From Hydractinia symbiolongicarpus (Eukaryota; Cnidaria; Hydrozoa; Anthoathecata; Hydractiniidae), in contig NC_079877.1 in the NCBI RefSeq assembly GCF_029227915.1, positions 16,850,851 through 16,914,850 of the forward strand: a stretch of 64,000 bases of DNA. The letters are read 5' to 3'. Within the stretch, counting starts at the first letter, position 1. Each line of letters begins with the position of its first letter. This document shows positions 11,621 through 23,230 of this stretch, in pieces. Made by a program: the position numbers and the translations under genes. The notes under the pieces were generated by a model that saw only the letters and a program-made list of their open reading frames with translations, was not told where the DNA came from and searched no databases.

Positions 11621-12888
11621 TCATTTATTTTTTCCCTGGATCGAAGCTTTTCTGTGAAGTAGTTCCTGCTTCCAGATTGGATTTTCGGTAAATCTTCTCA
11701 GGTTTTCATCTCTAGCACGTTGTTCTTCTGCTAAACGGTTCTCCATTTCAGCTTTTGTTTCATCTCTCTTTCTTAATAAACCTTTTTTCCATTCTGGTTC
11801 ACCAGCATACGGATCTTTTCTTGATTCGGCTTCCCGAATCGCATCTTCCTAAAAAAACAAAGCCTAAGGGTCACAATCTGCGGCATATAATACGAGCCCC
11901 TGCGTCCTTTACCAGATCTTGTCGTCAGATAATATAAATTAATAAAAACGTTTCATTTTCCTGACGCAAAATCAGGATATTAATATTAATAAATAAAATC
12001 TATATAACTTTATGATATAAATATGAGAACATACAATGTTTTCTATACAGCATAAAACATTGAAAATTGTTGAAAATGCATGAGACTATTTTTAACCACC
12101 AACAATTTGAAATTAACCCTCCTGTTGCGGATTTTTTACTCACTAGAATTTTATTGTTTTTTCTTCTCAAAATATCTTTTTTCCATTCAGGAGTTGTTTC
12201 TGGAACGTCAACGAATTCATTGATAATGTTGGGATCTAGAAAGAAAAAAATCACTCTAGGTGACGTTTAAATAGAATAAATCCTCCTCCTTAGAAGAAGA
12301 AAATTGAAAAAAACTCCCTCTCCTTTTATCTATATTATAGAACTCGCTGCGTTTGTCGTGAGCCAAAAAAAACTTGCTGCAAGCCATCCTCTCCTAGCTG
12401 GGAAATTTCCGTAGATCTTCAGACGTATAAATCTCGTAAATTTTCCCCGGGTTTATGGGCGAAAAACGTTAATTTTCACGGAATTTCAAAAAATATGTCC
12501 AGCGTGTTAGAGACTTTTTAGAATTAGATTATCCTTGGGTCGGTTCTCTTTGCTGTTAGAAGCTATCCATTATCTTGGATACCCACTATCAGTTTTAGCT
12601 CCAGAGTCCACCCTCGTCCCCATGGTTTTTTTCTTCTTGTTATGAGAAATGACGTCGAAAAAGTTTTTCACCGTCTTCACTCATATTAAAAGGCAAAACA
12701 CCCTGGGGACGAGGGTGAGCTCCAGTCCATTACAATGCCGATTTACCTAAATTATTATTTTAATGGACAGTTTTGAAATCAGAAAAAAACGTAAAGATAC
12801 ATATAAAGATGCATATCTTTTTCATACCTAAAGTAATACTGTATTTGCGATTAACATCTTCAATATTAAAGTTTGGCATCCTGGACAT
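11621..12888 (-). CDS. Complete 126-residue protein with three PxWKxxLL-type motifs
   Basis: Three exons join cleanly: 12828-12888 (ATG, 61 nt), 12144-12235 (92 nt) and 11621-11848 (228 nt with TGA), totalling 381 nt. The start MSRMPNFN is the only ATG in exon 1 with this phase. Trp at residues 38, 71 and 110 mark three repeats: TPEWKKDILRRK, EPEWKKGLLRKR and NPIWKQELLHRK. Between the last two lies a charged helix (about 76-103), probably coiled coil. There is no signal peptide or membrane segment. PxWKxxLLxR-type motifs occur singly in actin-associated proteins such as phostensin and taperin, from memory, so a cytoskeletal role is a guess. Intron 1 carries a MITE. I do not recognise the family firmly. 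Confidence 0.75.
12329..12500 (+). mobile_element. Possible 5' fragment of the Helitron family
   Basis: TCTATATTATAGAACTCG follows an A, matching the start of the Helitron at 36801. No hairpin-CTAG end was found downstream, so the right boundary given is arbitrary. It lies in intron 1 of the 126-residue gene. Confidence 0.35.
12609..12717. mobile_element. 109-bp MITE with CACCCTCGTCCCCA inverted ends
   Basis: CACCCTCGTCCCCA at the left and TGGGGACGAGGGTG at the right form perfect 14-bp inverted repeats. AGCTCCAG lies on both sides (12597-12604 and 12718-12725), an 8-bp direct repeat suggestive of a hAT-type duplication, although the left copy is separated from the element by AGTC. It lies in intron 1 of the 126-residue gene. 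Confidence 0.8.
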
Positions 12889-14224
12889 GTTGTGCGAGCA
12901 CTTTTAATCTATCACCAAACTCAATTAGAAAAGCAATTTTTTTATATATATGATTTATAGATACGGTATCGAATTAAATATCATTAAATATTTTAAGAAG
13001 AATATGTGAATTATTCATATTTTTTGCTCGATTAATTTTAATGGAATTCATTTTTCAGTTGAGGACAGGAATAACATGTGACGTACGCGTTAGTTGACGT
13101 CATTTTGGATCAACTTGGCGGATCCTTATTGCAACAGTTGTCGTGATTATTTTACGTGGAATTCAAGCATATTTATTATTCAAATGCGTCAAAAATCATT
13201 TATCTCGATTTTTTTGAAGCAATTCGTCACTTTCCAAACTGGAATGGTATGACTAATTATTCAGAAATGACGTGACTAATTATGGATTGACTTTTTCCAG
13301 TCTAATAAAAACGCTACCAATACAATCGTTGATATTTAGATCATTTTTGGTAAGTTTTATTAAAATAACTTAAAACTGTTACAAAGGGAAAAAGAGGTAG
13401 AATTGTATCAAATGGCAGATCACATAACCTGCCAGCACATTCGCAAGTCCCACTACTTTAAGAATAATAATGTTACCTTTCTTTTTTAATTGAACATATT
13501 TATAATGAGTTTTTAAACTTATTATACTTTGTATTTTAGACCTGCAGATGATCACAAGTTCGAAATATATTGTCATAAATAAAAATACTCATTGTTGGTT
13601 TAAAATCCGAGTTGTCAACTTCTAACGCAACTAGACGCGACTAAACGCAACTAGTCGCCTAGTGGGAACTAAACTAAATCCTTTTCTTAAGACGACACTA
13701 TTATTATTATTATATAGAAAACTTACATATAGAATTTCGCTTTACATAGTGGCTACCCGAGGTGCCCCCATGGTGGGCGGCGAGTGGGAAATTTTCAAAT
13801 TTTACATCTTTAGATTGCGGAAAATGCCCTCCCAGACGTCAACGATCTCATGGTTCAACGTTGAAAATCACGATGAATGTTTCGATATGTTAGTAATATA
13901 GAAAAGCTGCGTTGTTTAATTGGCATCAAAATTTAGATAAAAATTTTCATCAGAAACCAAAAGGTAGAAAGATAAACATATTTACATTACAATAATTTAT
14001 TATTATTAATTTTATTATTTACATTACAATAATATAAAAAATGATAAGAACGCTAGAAATTTTAAGGGTGCTGGCACTTTTTGGAAAATTTACATTGCAT
14101 TTGGACTTTTTCAAATGTGCTGCTAACCCCCTTAAAACATTCAGTGATTTTTTTATAACAATGAGCTATGGGAAGGATTCGAATATTCCTGAACGACTTT
14201 CTCTCTTTTTACTAAAATTGTTTG
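12889..14224. other. Intergenic; no gene recognised
   Basis: This region is upstream of the 126-residue gene, so its promoter should lie near 12.9 kb. A cluster of AACTAGACGCGACTAAACGC-like repeats sits at about 13628-13657. Several short frames have no recognisable domain. Confidence 0.4.
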
Positions 14225-14480
14225 CTACTTCATGTTATCAGTGTATGATTTGTGAATATGTAATGCCACCAGATTATTCACTCGTGTATCAGTGGTTGTA
14301 GCTCGAAGGTAAGTTTTTATGCGGTTCAAAGCTGAAAAACATGGTTCGATAACAGAATATGTAGCAGGCATACCTAACATCAGTTTTCCCACTTTTAAAA
14401 CTTCAAACAAAAGTAGTTTTCTTGGGATATCTAACTTTTGGAGAAATGACACTAAATCTGTCTCTCTTTCTTTCTTTGTT
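14225..14480 (-). pseudogene. hAT transposase C-terminal fragment
   Basis: The minus strand encodes FLQKLDIPRKLLLFE, then PATYSVIEPCFSALNRIKTY and a LHIHKSY end. This matches the hAT-family dimerisation region, where the usual core is (S/A)ERSFSALRRIKTYLR. No DDE catalytic part is intact nearby and the frame ends soon after. The upstream side runs into a (CTTT)n tract. It is an inactive remnant. Confidence 0.75.
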
Positions 14481-14508
14481 TCTTTCTTTCGTTCTTTCTT
14501 TCTTTCTT
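14459..14508. repeat. (CTTT)n microsatellite
   Basis: Imperfect CTTT units run for about 50 bp, followed by a C-rich spacer. Confidence 0.9.
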
Positions 14509-14567
14509 GCCCCCCACCCCCGGCGGTTACGGCACTGCTCATTCATTTATTCATTCATTATAATTCA

Positions 14568-14899
<332 letters not shown>

Positions 14900-15413
14900 C
14901 AAATTTCGAAGCACAAAAGCTAAAAAAATCGAACTACAGAGAAAAATTTGGGTTTCAGACAATTAAAGTACTTCTAAGAAACTATGCTCTTTGCAATCTT
15001 GTCTTGCTATATAATCAACTCATGTCAATGATCTTCTAAAATTGTTTCCAAGAACTTGAATTACAGAAAGAATATCGCCGCAAGGACCTCATAATCTGTT
15101 CTAATTAGAAATGTTTTCGAATTAAAGAGTCAATTGTAACAAAAAGTTTAACAAAAAAAGAGTTTTTTCCCAAACAAACTTAAATAAATATAACAACTTT
15201 TTGTCTGATACACAACGAAAAATCAATGCTTTGAACATTTCTCTCCACATTACCCAATTTTGAACTGTTGAAATACGTTACGACACGACACGATGTCACG
15301 ATTTATGTTGAGATGCTATTCCGTTTATTTATCAGATACACATTTTTAAATTGTATTTTCGTACTTCAGAATACCATATTTAGCGTATCGTAAAATCGGT
15401 TTTCTTTCTATCT

Positions 15414-18400
15414 TTACGATGCGCCAAGATGAGAATGATCCAGTGTCGAAACAATGATTACGGGTACGAACAACACGAGAAGGAAGAAAGTATAGAAGAA
15501 GTACTTATCCAAAATATTAACAATTCTTCGCCATTCGAAGTTATTGTTCTCCTCCACCCAGTTCCTTGAAATGGAGTGTTTACAACATTTGCTGTTAACA
15601 CTTACCAAACCATTATTATCCTCTGTGAGGGACTGGCCGTTTGTTTCACACATCGGCATAGCTTCCGGTGCAGTAGTGGGTATCCGAAATGATTTTTTAC
15701 AGAAACCGGTCAATACCTTTAAATAATTCGGTGGATCCGTTTTCTTCTTGGCTAGATTCATTGTGATGGCTGAAGCCACGAGTGCCGCACTGAGTATATA
15801 GAATTCACAAATGAAACAAATTCCAAGCATGGGTTTGTCGTCCGACTTCTCTGGCAGCTTTTCTGATATGACTAGTAGATACACCGTTATGCTGAGTAAA
15901 ATAGTGACCCCGAACCCCATCCTTTCGCCTGTTTCGGTTGGTATATGAAAGATCATTAGAAAAAGAAAAACTTGTGATATCAGTGGTAGAATAATGTACA
16001 GGAAATAGTAGAGGGACATTCTTTTCACATGGATCTCGTAGACAATGACGGAAAATGGATCAGGACAGCAGACATATTTGAGGTCAAGTATATATGACTT
16101 AAAATCCTCAATAAGCCACTCCCCGCTTTGAATCATGAAATTCTCTAAAAGTATAAAAAAATCCATTTTTAATTCTTGTCCAGCCTCAAGGATTCGATCA
16201 AAGGCCCCCTCCCTTCTTTTAGATGCACGTCTCGGATAAACCGCCCACTCTAAACTTAGAAATCGTAGTAACAGCTTTCCAGTTTTAGTTGCTTCCCTCC
16301 TGAAAATAGTTATCATCACTAAATCACTAACCCAACCAAGCTATAGTAGGGTCGGTAAAATACACCGTGCTGAAAAAACAAACCTCAGCTGAAATTTATT
16401 CGTCTCTATTGCATGAATAGGAACAAATGGAAAACACAGGCACAAAACAGGACATGACGTAAACAGGCTTACCGTGTTGGAATTGTTCTTTCGTTAAAGA
16501 TTCATTCCAGGGAGATAATTGTATTTGACCGCTCATATACGACCAAGATCCAAAAGTTAAGTTGCAAATCTAACAAAACATACAGAAGGAATGGGAATAA
16601 GGTTTGTTATTGCTAAGTATAGGTGCAACCACCTTTTCGAATCGACCACGTGTTTCAACAGTTTTTTTTTTCACCAACAGAAATATTTAAACGTTGAAGC
16701 TTTTGCGCCTACCTTGGCTTTTTACACTGTAAAAAAAGCTAAAAAACGAAAATCCTTAAAAGTCTGTCAACGGCGTTGGCTTTTCTACCTGTTTATCGAC
16801 AGGAAACCACGTGACATCAAAAGCACAAGAGACTCTCCATGTGACCGGTGCTGTCCACACAATCTCGCCGGTATTGTACACCAAAGCTTTCGTTTTGTAT
16901 AAATCATAATGGCCAAAACTTTCTTCGTGAGCTCTACAAATTTAATGTAATTACAAGGAAATAGTACAACATCATTCAATATAAGCAGAAGTCATATATC
17001 GAGGAGGTTTGAAGGAGTTTCTTTCCTTAAACCTTCTTAAATATATGAAAGTATGGTTGACATGAAGGAATCATCATCATGGACAGGACCCTTTGTTAAT
17101 GTGGTCGCAGTACAACTGCTTATATCGGGCAGCCTACTTCACAACATCCAAATTGAGAGAAGAGTTGCAATTAAGATTCCATATTGTAACTTAATGTGTC
17201 CATTTGTCTGAAAATTTTTCAAGAGTGTAGACACGTCCAACCTTAATCCAAGGACCTGCTGTTGTTTTTGTCTATCTGACGTTCAGATCCACCTAATCGG
17301 TCTTTATAACGCCGTCCCTAAGTCGGACCACCAATTAAAAAGGCCGTTTTCAGAAGAAAATGAAAAAAAGCGCCATTAATTAACAAAACTTTTCTTAACT
17401 CGAAAAAATAACACGAGATTGAAAACTCACTACCATTTTTACCTATTGGCGACTGGGTTAAAACTGTTTTTGTTAGCAGGATGACTACGATGTGGTCATT
17501 CTCAAATAAATCCCGTCGATTGATTCGTAAAAAAATTTGATTATCATTTTAAAGAATAATGTGTTTTCTTTCCTCGTTTCTCAATATGTTCCGTCGAATT
17601 CCATGAATCAAAGGATGTTGGTGCCATTTTAGATAGGAAATGGTTATCTGTTATAATACTTTAAATAGCAAATTTTAAGAACACGGCAGCCCTTTCACGA
17701 CGAAGGGCGATTTTTAAAATTGGCGTAATTAGGGTCGGTGTAATTCCGCCGGTGGCAAATATTGTGCACTGGCGTTATAAGGACTGATAAGGTATCAATA
17801 ATTGCTAATGAGGAAAAAAAAGCCTAGAGACGAGGTTAATTATGGTAAAGGGGGTTTTATTGAAGCAAGGTTGTTTCGACAAAGGTTGTTAAAATGTAAT
17901 ATAGTTAGGAAATTAACAACGTATTTACGCACAGATCTGGCGGAATCATTCGTAGGTTAAACTTCATCTCACTTACGTGTTATAAAGCATAATATCTGGA
18001 GTCCATATCAAATTTGTTCCCAAATTAATTTTATCGATACCGTCATAATTAGACACGTTCCAAGCAAGCTGAGGGTCGGTCCATCTCTAAACAAAAAACA
18101 CATTAGAAAATTAGAATTCCATCGGTGTTCGAAAATCCCCTTGAAATTAGGGCTTAATCGATTTTATACATAAAAAATTATGTAAAAACTGAAAATATGG
18201 CAATATTTTCTCCACTAATTTGTTTTGCAAATACACTACGATGTTCACAATATATCTTTGAATTAAAAAAACAATCAAATGAGAGTAGTAAAAGGAAAAG
18301 TAGAACCAAACAAAATGTTGAAAACGATTTTTGGAATCGAGATTGCTGTTTTTGGTGGTCTATATTTGGGACGAGTAACAAATGAAAAAAAGAGGAACGG

Positions 18401-19832
18401 GGTTTATGAAGTTGGGTATATTTTCTATTGTCGCATTATCTAATTACGTAAATAGTGAAAACCAATCCCACTTACCATAAGAATAAACGCATTTACAGTG
18501 AAAAGTTGTTCCTTTACATTCTAAAAAAAATTCCGTGCATTGATATATCTCCACAGCGGAACTCGTTCAAGGTATATAAAGTAAAAAAAGGCCCCTTCTT
18601 CCCAGGTACAACGACACAAAACGGCGATTTTGTACACTATTTTTTATTTAATTTTTCTTCTCAAAAAGTATTGGAGACGAGATTGATATAACGGGAGTAC
18701 GTACTAGCGCCACCAACTTTTGTAGCCTGTTATCAAAATGAACATGAAGAGGTACATTATGTGCAGGTTCTGGTCGAACGTCCGAATTGTAACCAGTCAA
18801 AATGTCTTTATGAATCTTTTTTTCCAACATTTGTTCCTCTTTCGCTTCTCCTTTAATAAAATAATTATGATGATGACTCAAAGGTCATGGAAACAATTTA
18901 CATTGTGTGGGTCAATTAAATGATGGAGAGTAGGAGAATAGAAAATCATATTCATACGTTTTCACTTCCGCAAATCATAGATGGATGCTTAGTTGAATAA
19001 TATTAAAGTATTCGTATAAGTATAATCACATCCTTATCCCCAGACCTCTTTAAGATAAACCTTAGGTTTACCACAAAGAACTCTTGGAACGAGAATGGGT
19101 ATTGCAGTATGTCAAGAATTCATTCTGTCTCCCAATGCTTTTTATATAAGAAGCCTGGTGAGGGTCTAATTTTCGACGTTTCCCAACTTGCCCTGCAGTT
19201 TCCCCTGCAGTTAAAGTTTATTTAACAAAATTAAGTCTGAAAAAATTGGTATGTATTAGAAGACTGCTTTTAATATGTAATACGCTTTTTGATAAAAAAT
19301 GTTTGACTTATGTTTTACAAAAACTTCCCTTTTATTAATTATATTTTGAAACTTTTAACTCGAGATTCATAAAATAGCTAAGTAAAAATCAACAATACGT
19401 AATATTTTTAGATGTTGCCTGTTGATTGAGATAGTTGAGAAGACCAAATTCACGTGTTTGATTACTCAGATACATTGCTGGCTAATCGAAATCAATCTTT
19501 CTTGAATTTCCTGTGTCGTAGTACAAACGCATAACGGTCCTCGTATAAGGAAAATCTCTGAAACTTTTCCTGTTTTTAGAATCCTGTTGTTTGTTCGTTC
19601 TTTCGAGTCTCGCATTTCTTGTAAGACGTTTCTCATAAAACAAGCGTGCATGATATTAAAGAGCTATCTAGGCTAATTTTGGAAAGAATTGAGCCTCAAC
19701 TAAAATTTATTGAAAATAGGGAAAAAATTACGGCCTTGTTCCTAGAGGAGAAAAAAATTGATAAAAAATACCTGATGGAACAACGTACGATAACATCATC
19801 ATGAATATGAAGGAGTTAATTATAAAGCTCAT
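15414..19832 (-). CDS. Nicotinic acetylcholine receptor-like Cys-loop channel subunit
   Basis: Seven phase-matched coding exons give 444 residues: 19772-19832, 18705-18850, 18476-18520, 17977-18086, 16789-16933, 16473-16569 and 15414-16144. Exons of 146, 45 and 110 bp reproduce the classic nAChR gene layout. A signal peptide (SFIINSFIFMMMLSYVV) is followed by WTD and WTPD motifs, a 13-residue Cys-loop (C157-C171), FGSW and an SGEW box. A vicinal C227-C228 pair in loop C (KYVCCPDPF) marks an alpha-type, agonist-binding subunit. The pore helix at about 275-296 has Glu at the -1' and 20' positions and Leu at 9', so cation selectivity is expected. The usual loop D Trp (NxWL) is Phe (NAFIL), and the second loop C Tyr is Phe. 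The M3-M4 loop is short. Ligand identity is unknown. Confidence 0.9.
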
Positions 19833-20244
19833 ATTGTTCGCATGTCTCTAAAATAGAAAGATGAAATATACAGCTCTCAACATCAACTAAAAGTCTTAAC
19901 TACTCAAACGTAGTTCTGCAAATGATATTTTTTCTCAGCACATATTAATTCACATAAGCATTCTAACAGTAAAGAAAAACGAAGGATGCATTGATAATCA
20001 TGGTAACAGAACTTCCCATTCACTAAGCATTACCTCGGAAATAATAACTCAACTGGGGAGATAGAACCGAATCTATGGTAAAACATCAAAAAACCTTTCA
20101 AATGTATATTCTCTATTTAGTTTTATTATTGTTAGCTATTTTATGTGTAATTAATTTGGGATAAATGCTTTTTTTAATTATGTTTCATGTTTTGTAATCA
20201 ATTAAAAATTTCTCGGCATTGAGGTATTTTCCGGAAGTTATTCA

Positions 20245-20640
20245 ACTAAGGTTTCCCTATAAGTTTTTTCTATAGACCGCGCAATTTATAGCGGACACAT
20301 CTTTATAACGGACGTCTTTTTAAGGTCCCAACTTATATTACCCCCTTTAACTGACCTTTCTATAACGGTTAACGCCCAATAAAAAGTAGGTAAAATTTGT
20401 AAAAAGTTTGCGTATATTTTACTTAAGACTATATGGTAAAAATTTAAAATATTACATTTTTGTGAAATCTTAATTCGATTCTGTATTAATTTTTAAATGA
20501 AAGTCGTACATGGGTACATATGTTGTTTTAAGGCTCCTTCTTCCAAAACCAGCCTGTTCACTATACAATATCATCTCCAATGGCAAGACCTTCCATGAAA
20601 ATTTCCCCATGATCTTCGCTATAGGGAGGTTTCACTGTAA
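20245..20640. mobile_element. Non-autonomous pogo/Tigger-like element (probable)
   Basis: TATAGCGGACACATC and TATAACGGACGTC repeats at the left and CGCTATAGGGAGGTTTCACTG at the right fit the CAGTGAAACCTC-type termini and GGACGT-rich subterminal arrays of pogo/Tigger relatives. The left end is degraded (AAGGTTTCCCTATAA). Confidence 0.5.
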
Positions 20641-23230
20641 TACTCGAGTATATCCGCAATTGGAAATTACGCATATTCCCCCAGGTATTACATAAAGAGT
20701 CAATAAGCGGTGAGTATGAATAATTTGCAAATTTGTCACAATCCTTATAACATACATGACACAAAAGACATTCTTGTCGTACCCACGATATTGACGCAAC
20801 TACCTATCCCAGTGGATTTCAATAACAAGGCAACATCATTGATTTTGACTTTACTAACAAAATGTGATTCTCTCGAATAGCTGTAATTAAATGAAAATAT
20901 AAATTCGGCAAAAGTTATATTTCGAAGGACTAATCCAAGTTTTCCTCCCTAATCTTGATCTTAAAAAAATAAAAACTTTAAAAATATATTTATTTGCGGT
21001 TCATCCGTTTCCAACGTTTTTTTTTAATTAGCATCATTTTACTGTTCAGTAACAGTATAGATAGTTTGCATTTAAAGAACATTTTTTTATATCTTTCTAG
21101 CTTGCATCGGTTCACAACAACGATGCGAGTATCAACTTCCCAACCAGACTTTTAATACAACAACATTCGATGTTGTTTGCATCGTATCAAAATATGGGAA
21201 TCCGGATTAGGCTTTATCTTTGTTGATGTGATAAAAAAAACTATTTATCAGCTCGAAGTAGAAAAGGTATTGAAAAAAAATCTTTATGAAATCTATTTGT
21301 TTATTTCGTCGCAGTCAACAGTTGATTGTCTGATAAATTATAATTTTTCTCACTTTCTGATTAACCACGAAAATGTTGCTTTAAACTAATTTAATAAACT
21401 TTGCAATAACCTAAGAAAGAAAAAGAGAGAAAAAATTAGCTATTTTAATGAATATCTTTTTTTTTCGTACAATCCTTTTTGAAAATATATAATTGATTGG
21501 AGCAAAATTATTTGGTGACCTACCCGACAAAACATGAAGTTTTTGTGTCTTGGCTTGCTCAGCATATATCTATTTTATATACATGAAATTATCCTGATGA
21601 AAGTATCATGGATATAGCAGGTATAATAAAAGATTTATTGGAGTTTAAAACATTGAATAATCCCGTGCTTTGTACAATAAAAATGGCCGAAATATATTTG
21701 ACTTAAAATCAAGCGTCGAGCAAATGCAGTCGATTTTTATTCTTTTATAACAAGATATTCAATGACTTACGTAAACATGTTAGAAATAATGCGAATTATA
21801 AAATTTTTAACGTAAAACCTTATATCATGTAATTGGTTTATACTATGATTGATTGATTTTTACCATAAATCCTTCTCCTCCTTTCTCTTTCTGCATTCCT
21901 CCCTATCTTCCCCACCTGCCACCGCTAAACAGAAATGATTATCTTCGGATTTTTAAGATAACTAATTGGACATATCGGACAGGTTAATTTGGTTAGCATC
22001 CAATTACACTATAGAATTCTTATGGTCAAGCAAGTGATGAGTATCTGGCTTTACTCTTGTATAGAAAATTCACCAGAACACAGAGGGGTTAAAAATACTA
22101 AGATAAAATCTTTAAGACGTTGCAGACGTGTCAAAAGCCTTTATATTTTATGCTAGTAACTAAACTCTATAAAAAAGCATCTAAAGATTGGCGAAACATT
22201 TTTAAAAGTGGAGGGGCTATATGTCAATATCAGATACGTGATAAGTGATGGCAGCCACCACGGTTGACAGCGGAGATATTTTTTTTAATTATTTGTACTG
22301 TACAAATTAGATTTTTCACTTTGTTTCCCTCTACTAGTCCTGAAATCTCGCTCGCAAAATGTCATCTTACGAAATTTACCACAATTCAAACTCCTAAAGA
22401 GAGCACGTGTCACATGCCGAGGATTTATGTTAAAAAATATTTTGTCAACTTGATATTTCTTTTTATGACCCATTGTGCAAAAGTTTTGGCGTAAGGTACT
22501 GCTTCAAAATTATGCTGAAAGTGATATGTTGCACCTGAGAGATAATGCGCAAACAACGCCACAGGTTTAAATCAAACAGAACATGAGGTTTACTCACTCT
22601 GCGCACGTTTTCTTCTGTTTGTGCCGTCCGTAATTTTATTAACCCAACTGTTTAGTGCTGTTCTGCAACAAACAAACTTTATTGTGTAGTTTATAAAGCT
22701 TATGGAATGGTCAATAAATTGGATATGATTATAGGGAGCTAATATTATACTTAATTATTGTATTGGAGTATTTATGTATGTATGAAGAATCAACTTATGC
22801 ACAATGTATCTTTGCAAATAGGCAACAGATAACGGCCGTATACCCATACCGACCCACTGTTATAATTGTAATTCATGGGTATCCAACAGAGTCTTGTTTT
22901 CGGAAATAATTCGTGATCTTGCTGCAATTGTAAAGGACCATTTTGTGTGCGTGTGTGTTCATTTCTCAAATATTTTATCATTTATTTATACATTCACCAT
23001 TAGATTGAAGAACATGTATGAATGTATGCTAAGTTTGAGAAGCCGGGTATACTAGATATCGAAAACAAACAATATCTAGACATTAATTCTGATTGCTTTG
23101 TTTATTTTTGATTAAAATGGACATACCGTCTTCTCTTTTTATATAAGCTAGTTGTGTGATTAATGAAGGTCTAACTAGCAACAATTTTTTGTTGTAAAAT
23201 CAATGGTAACAACGTGTTTTTCTCTTTCAG
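20641..23230. other. Intergenic / upstream of the SLC17 gene
   Basis: No gene is recognised in 2.6 kb. TCTCTTTCAG at 23221-23230 is a strong 3' splice site 12 nt before the SLC17 ATG, so at least one non-coding first exon and the promoter must lie in this interval or further left. They could not be placed. Confidence 0.5.

Noticed and set aside
16145-16319. N-terminal part of the long minus frame at 15414-16319
   Set aside because: The Cys-loop is supplied by separate exons at 16789-16933 and 16473-16569. Phase demands the acceptor at 16145-16146, so this part is intron despite being open.
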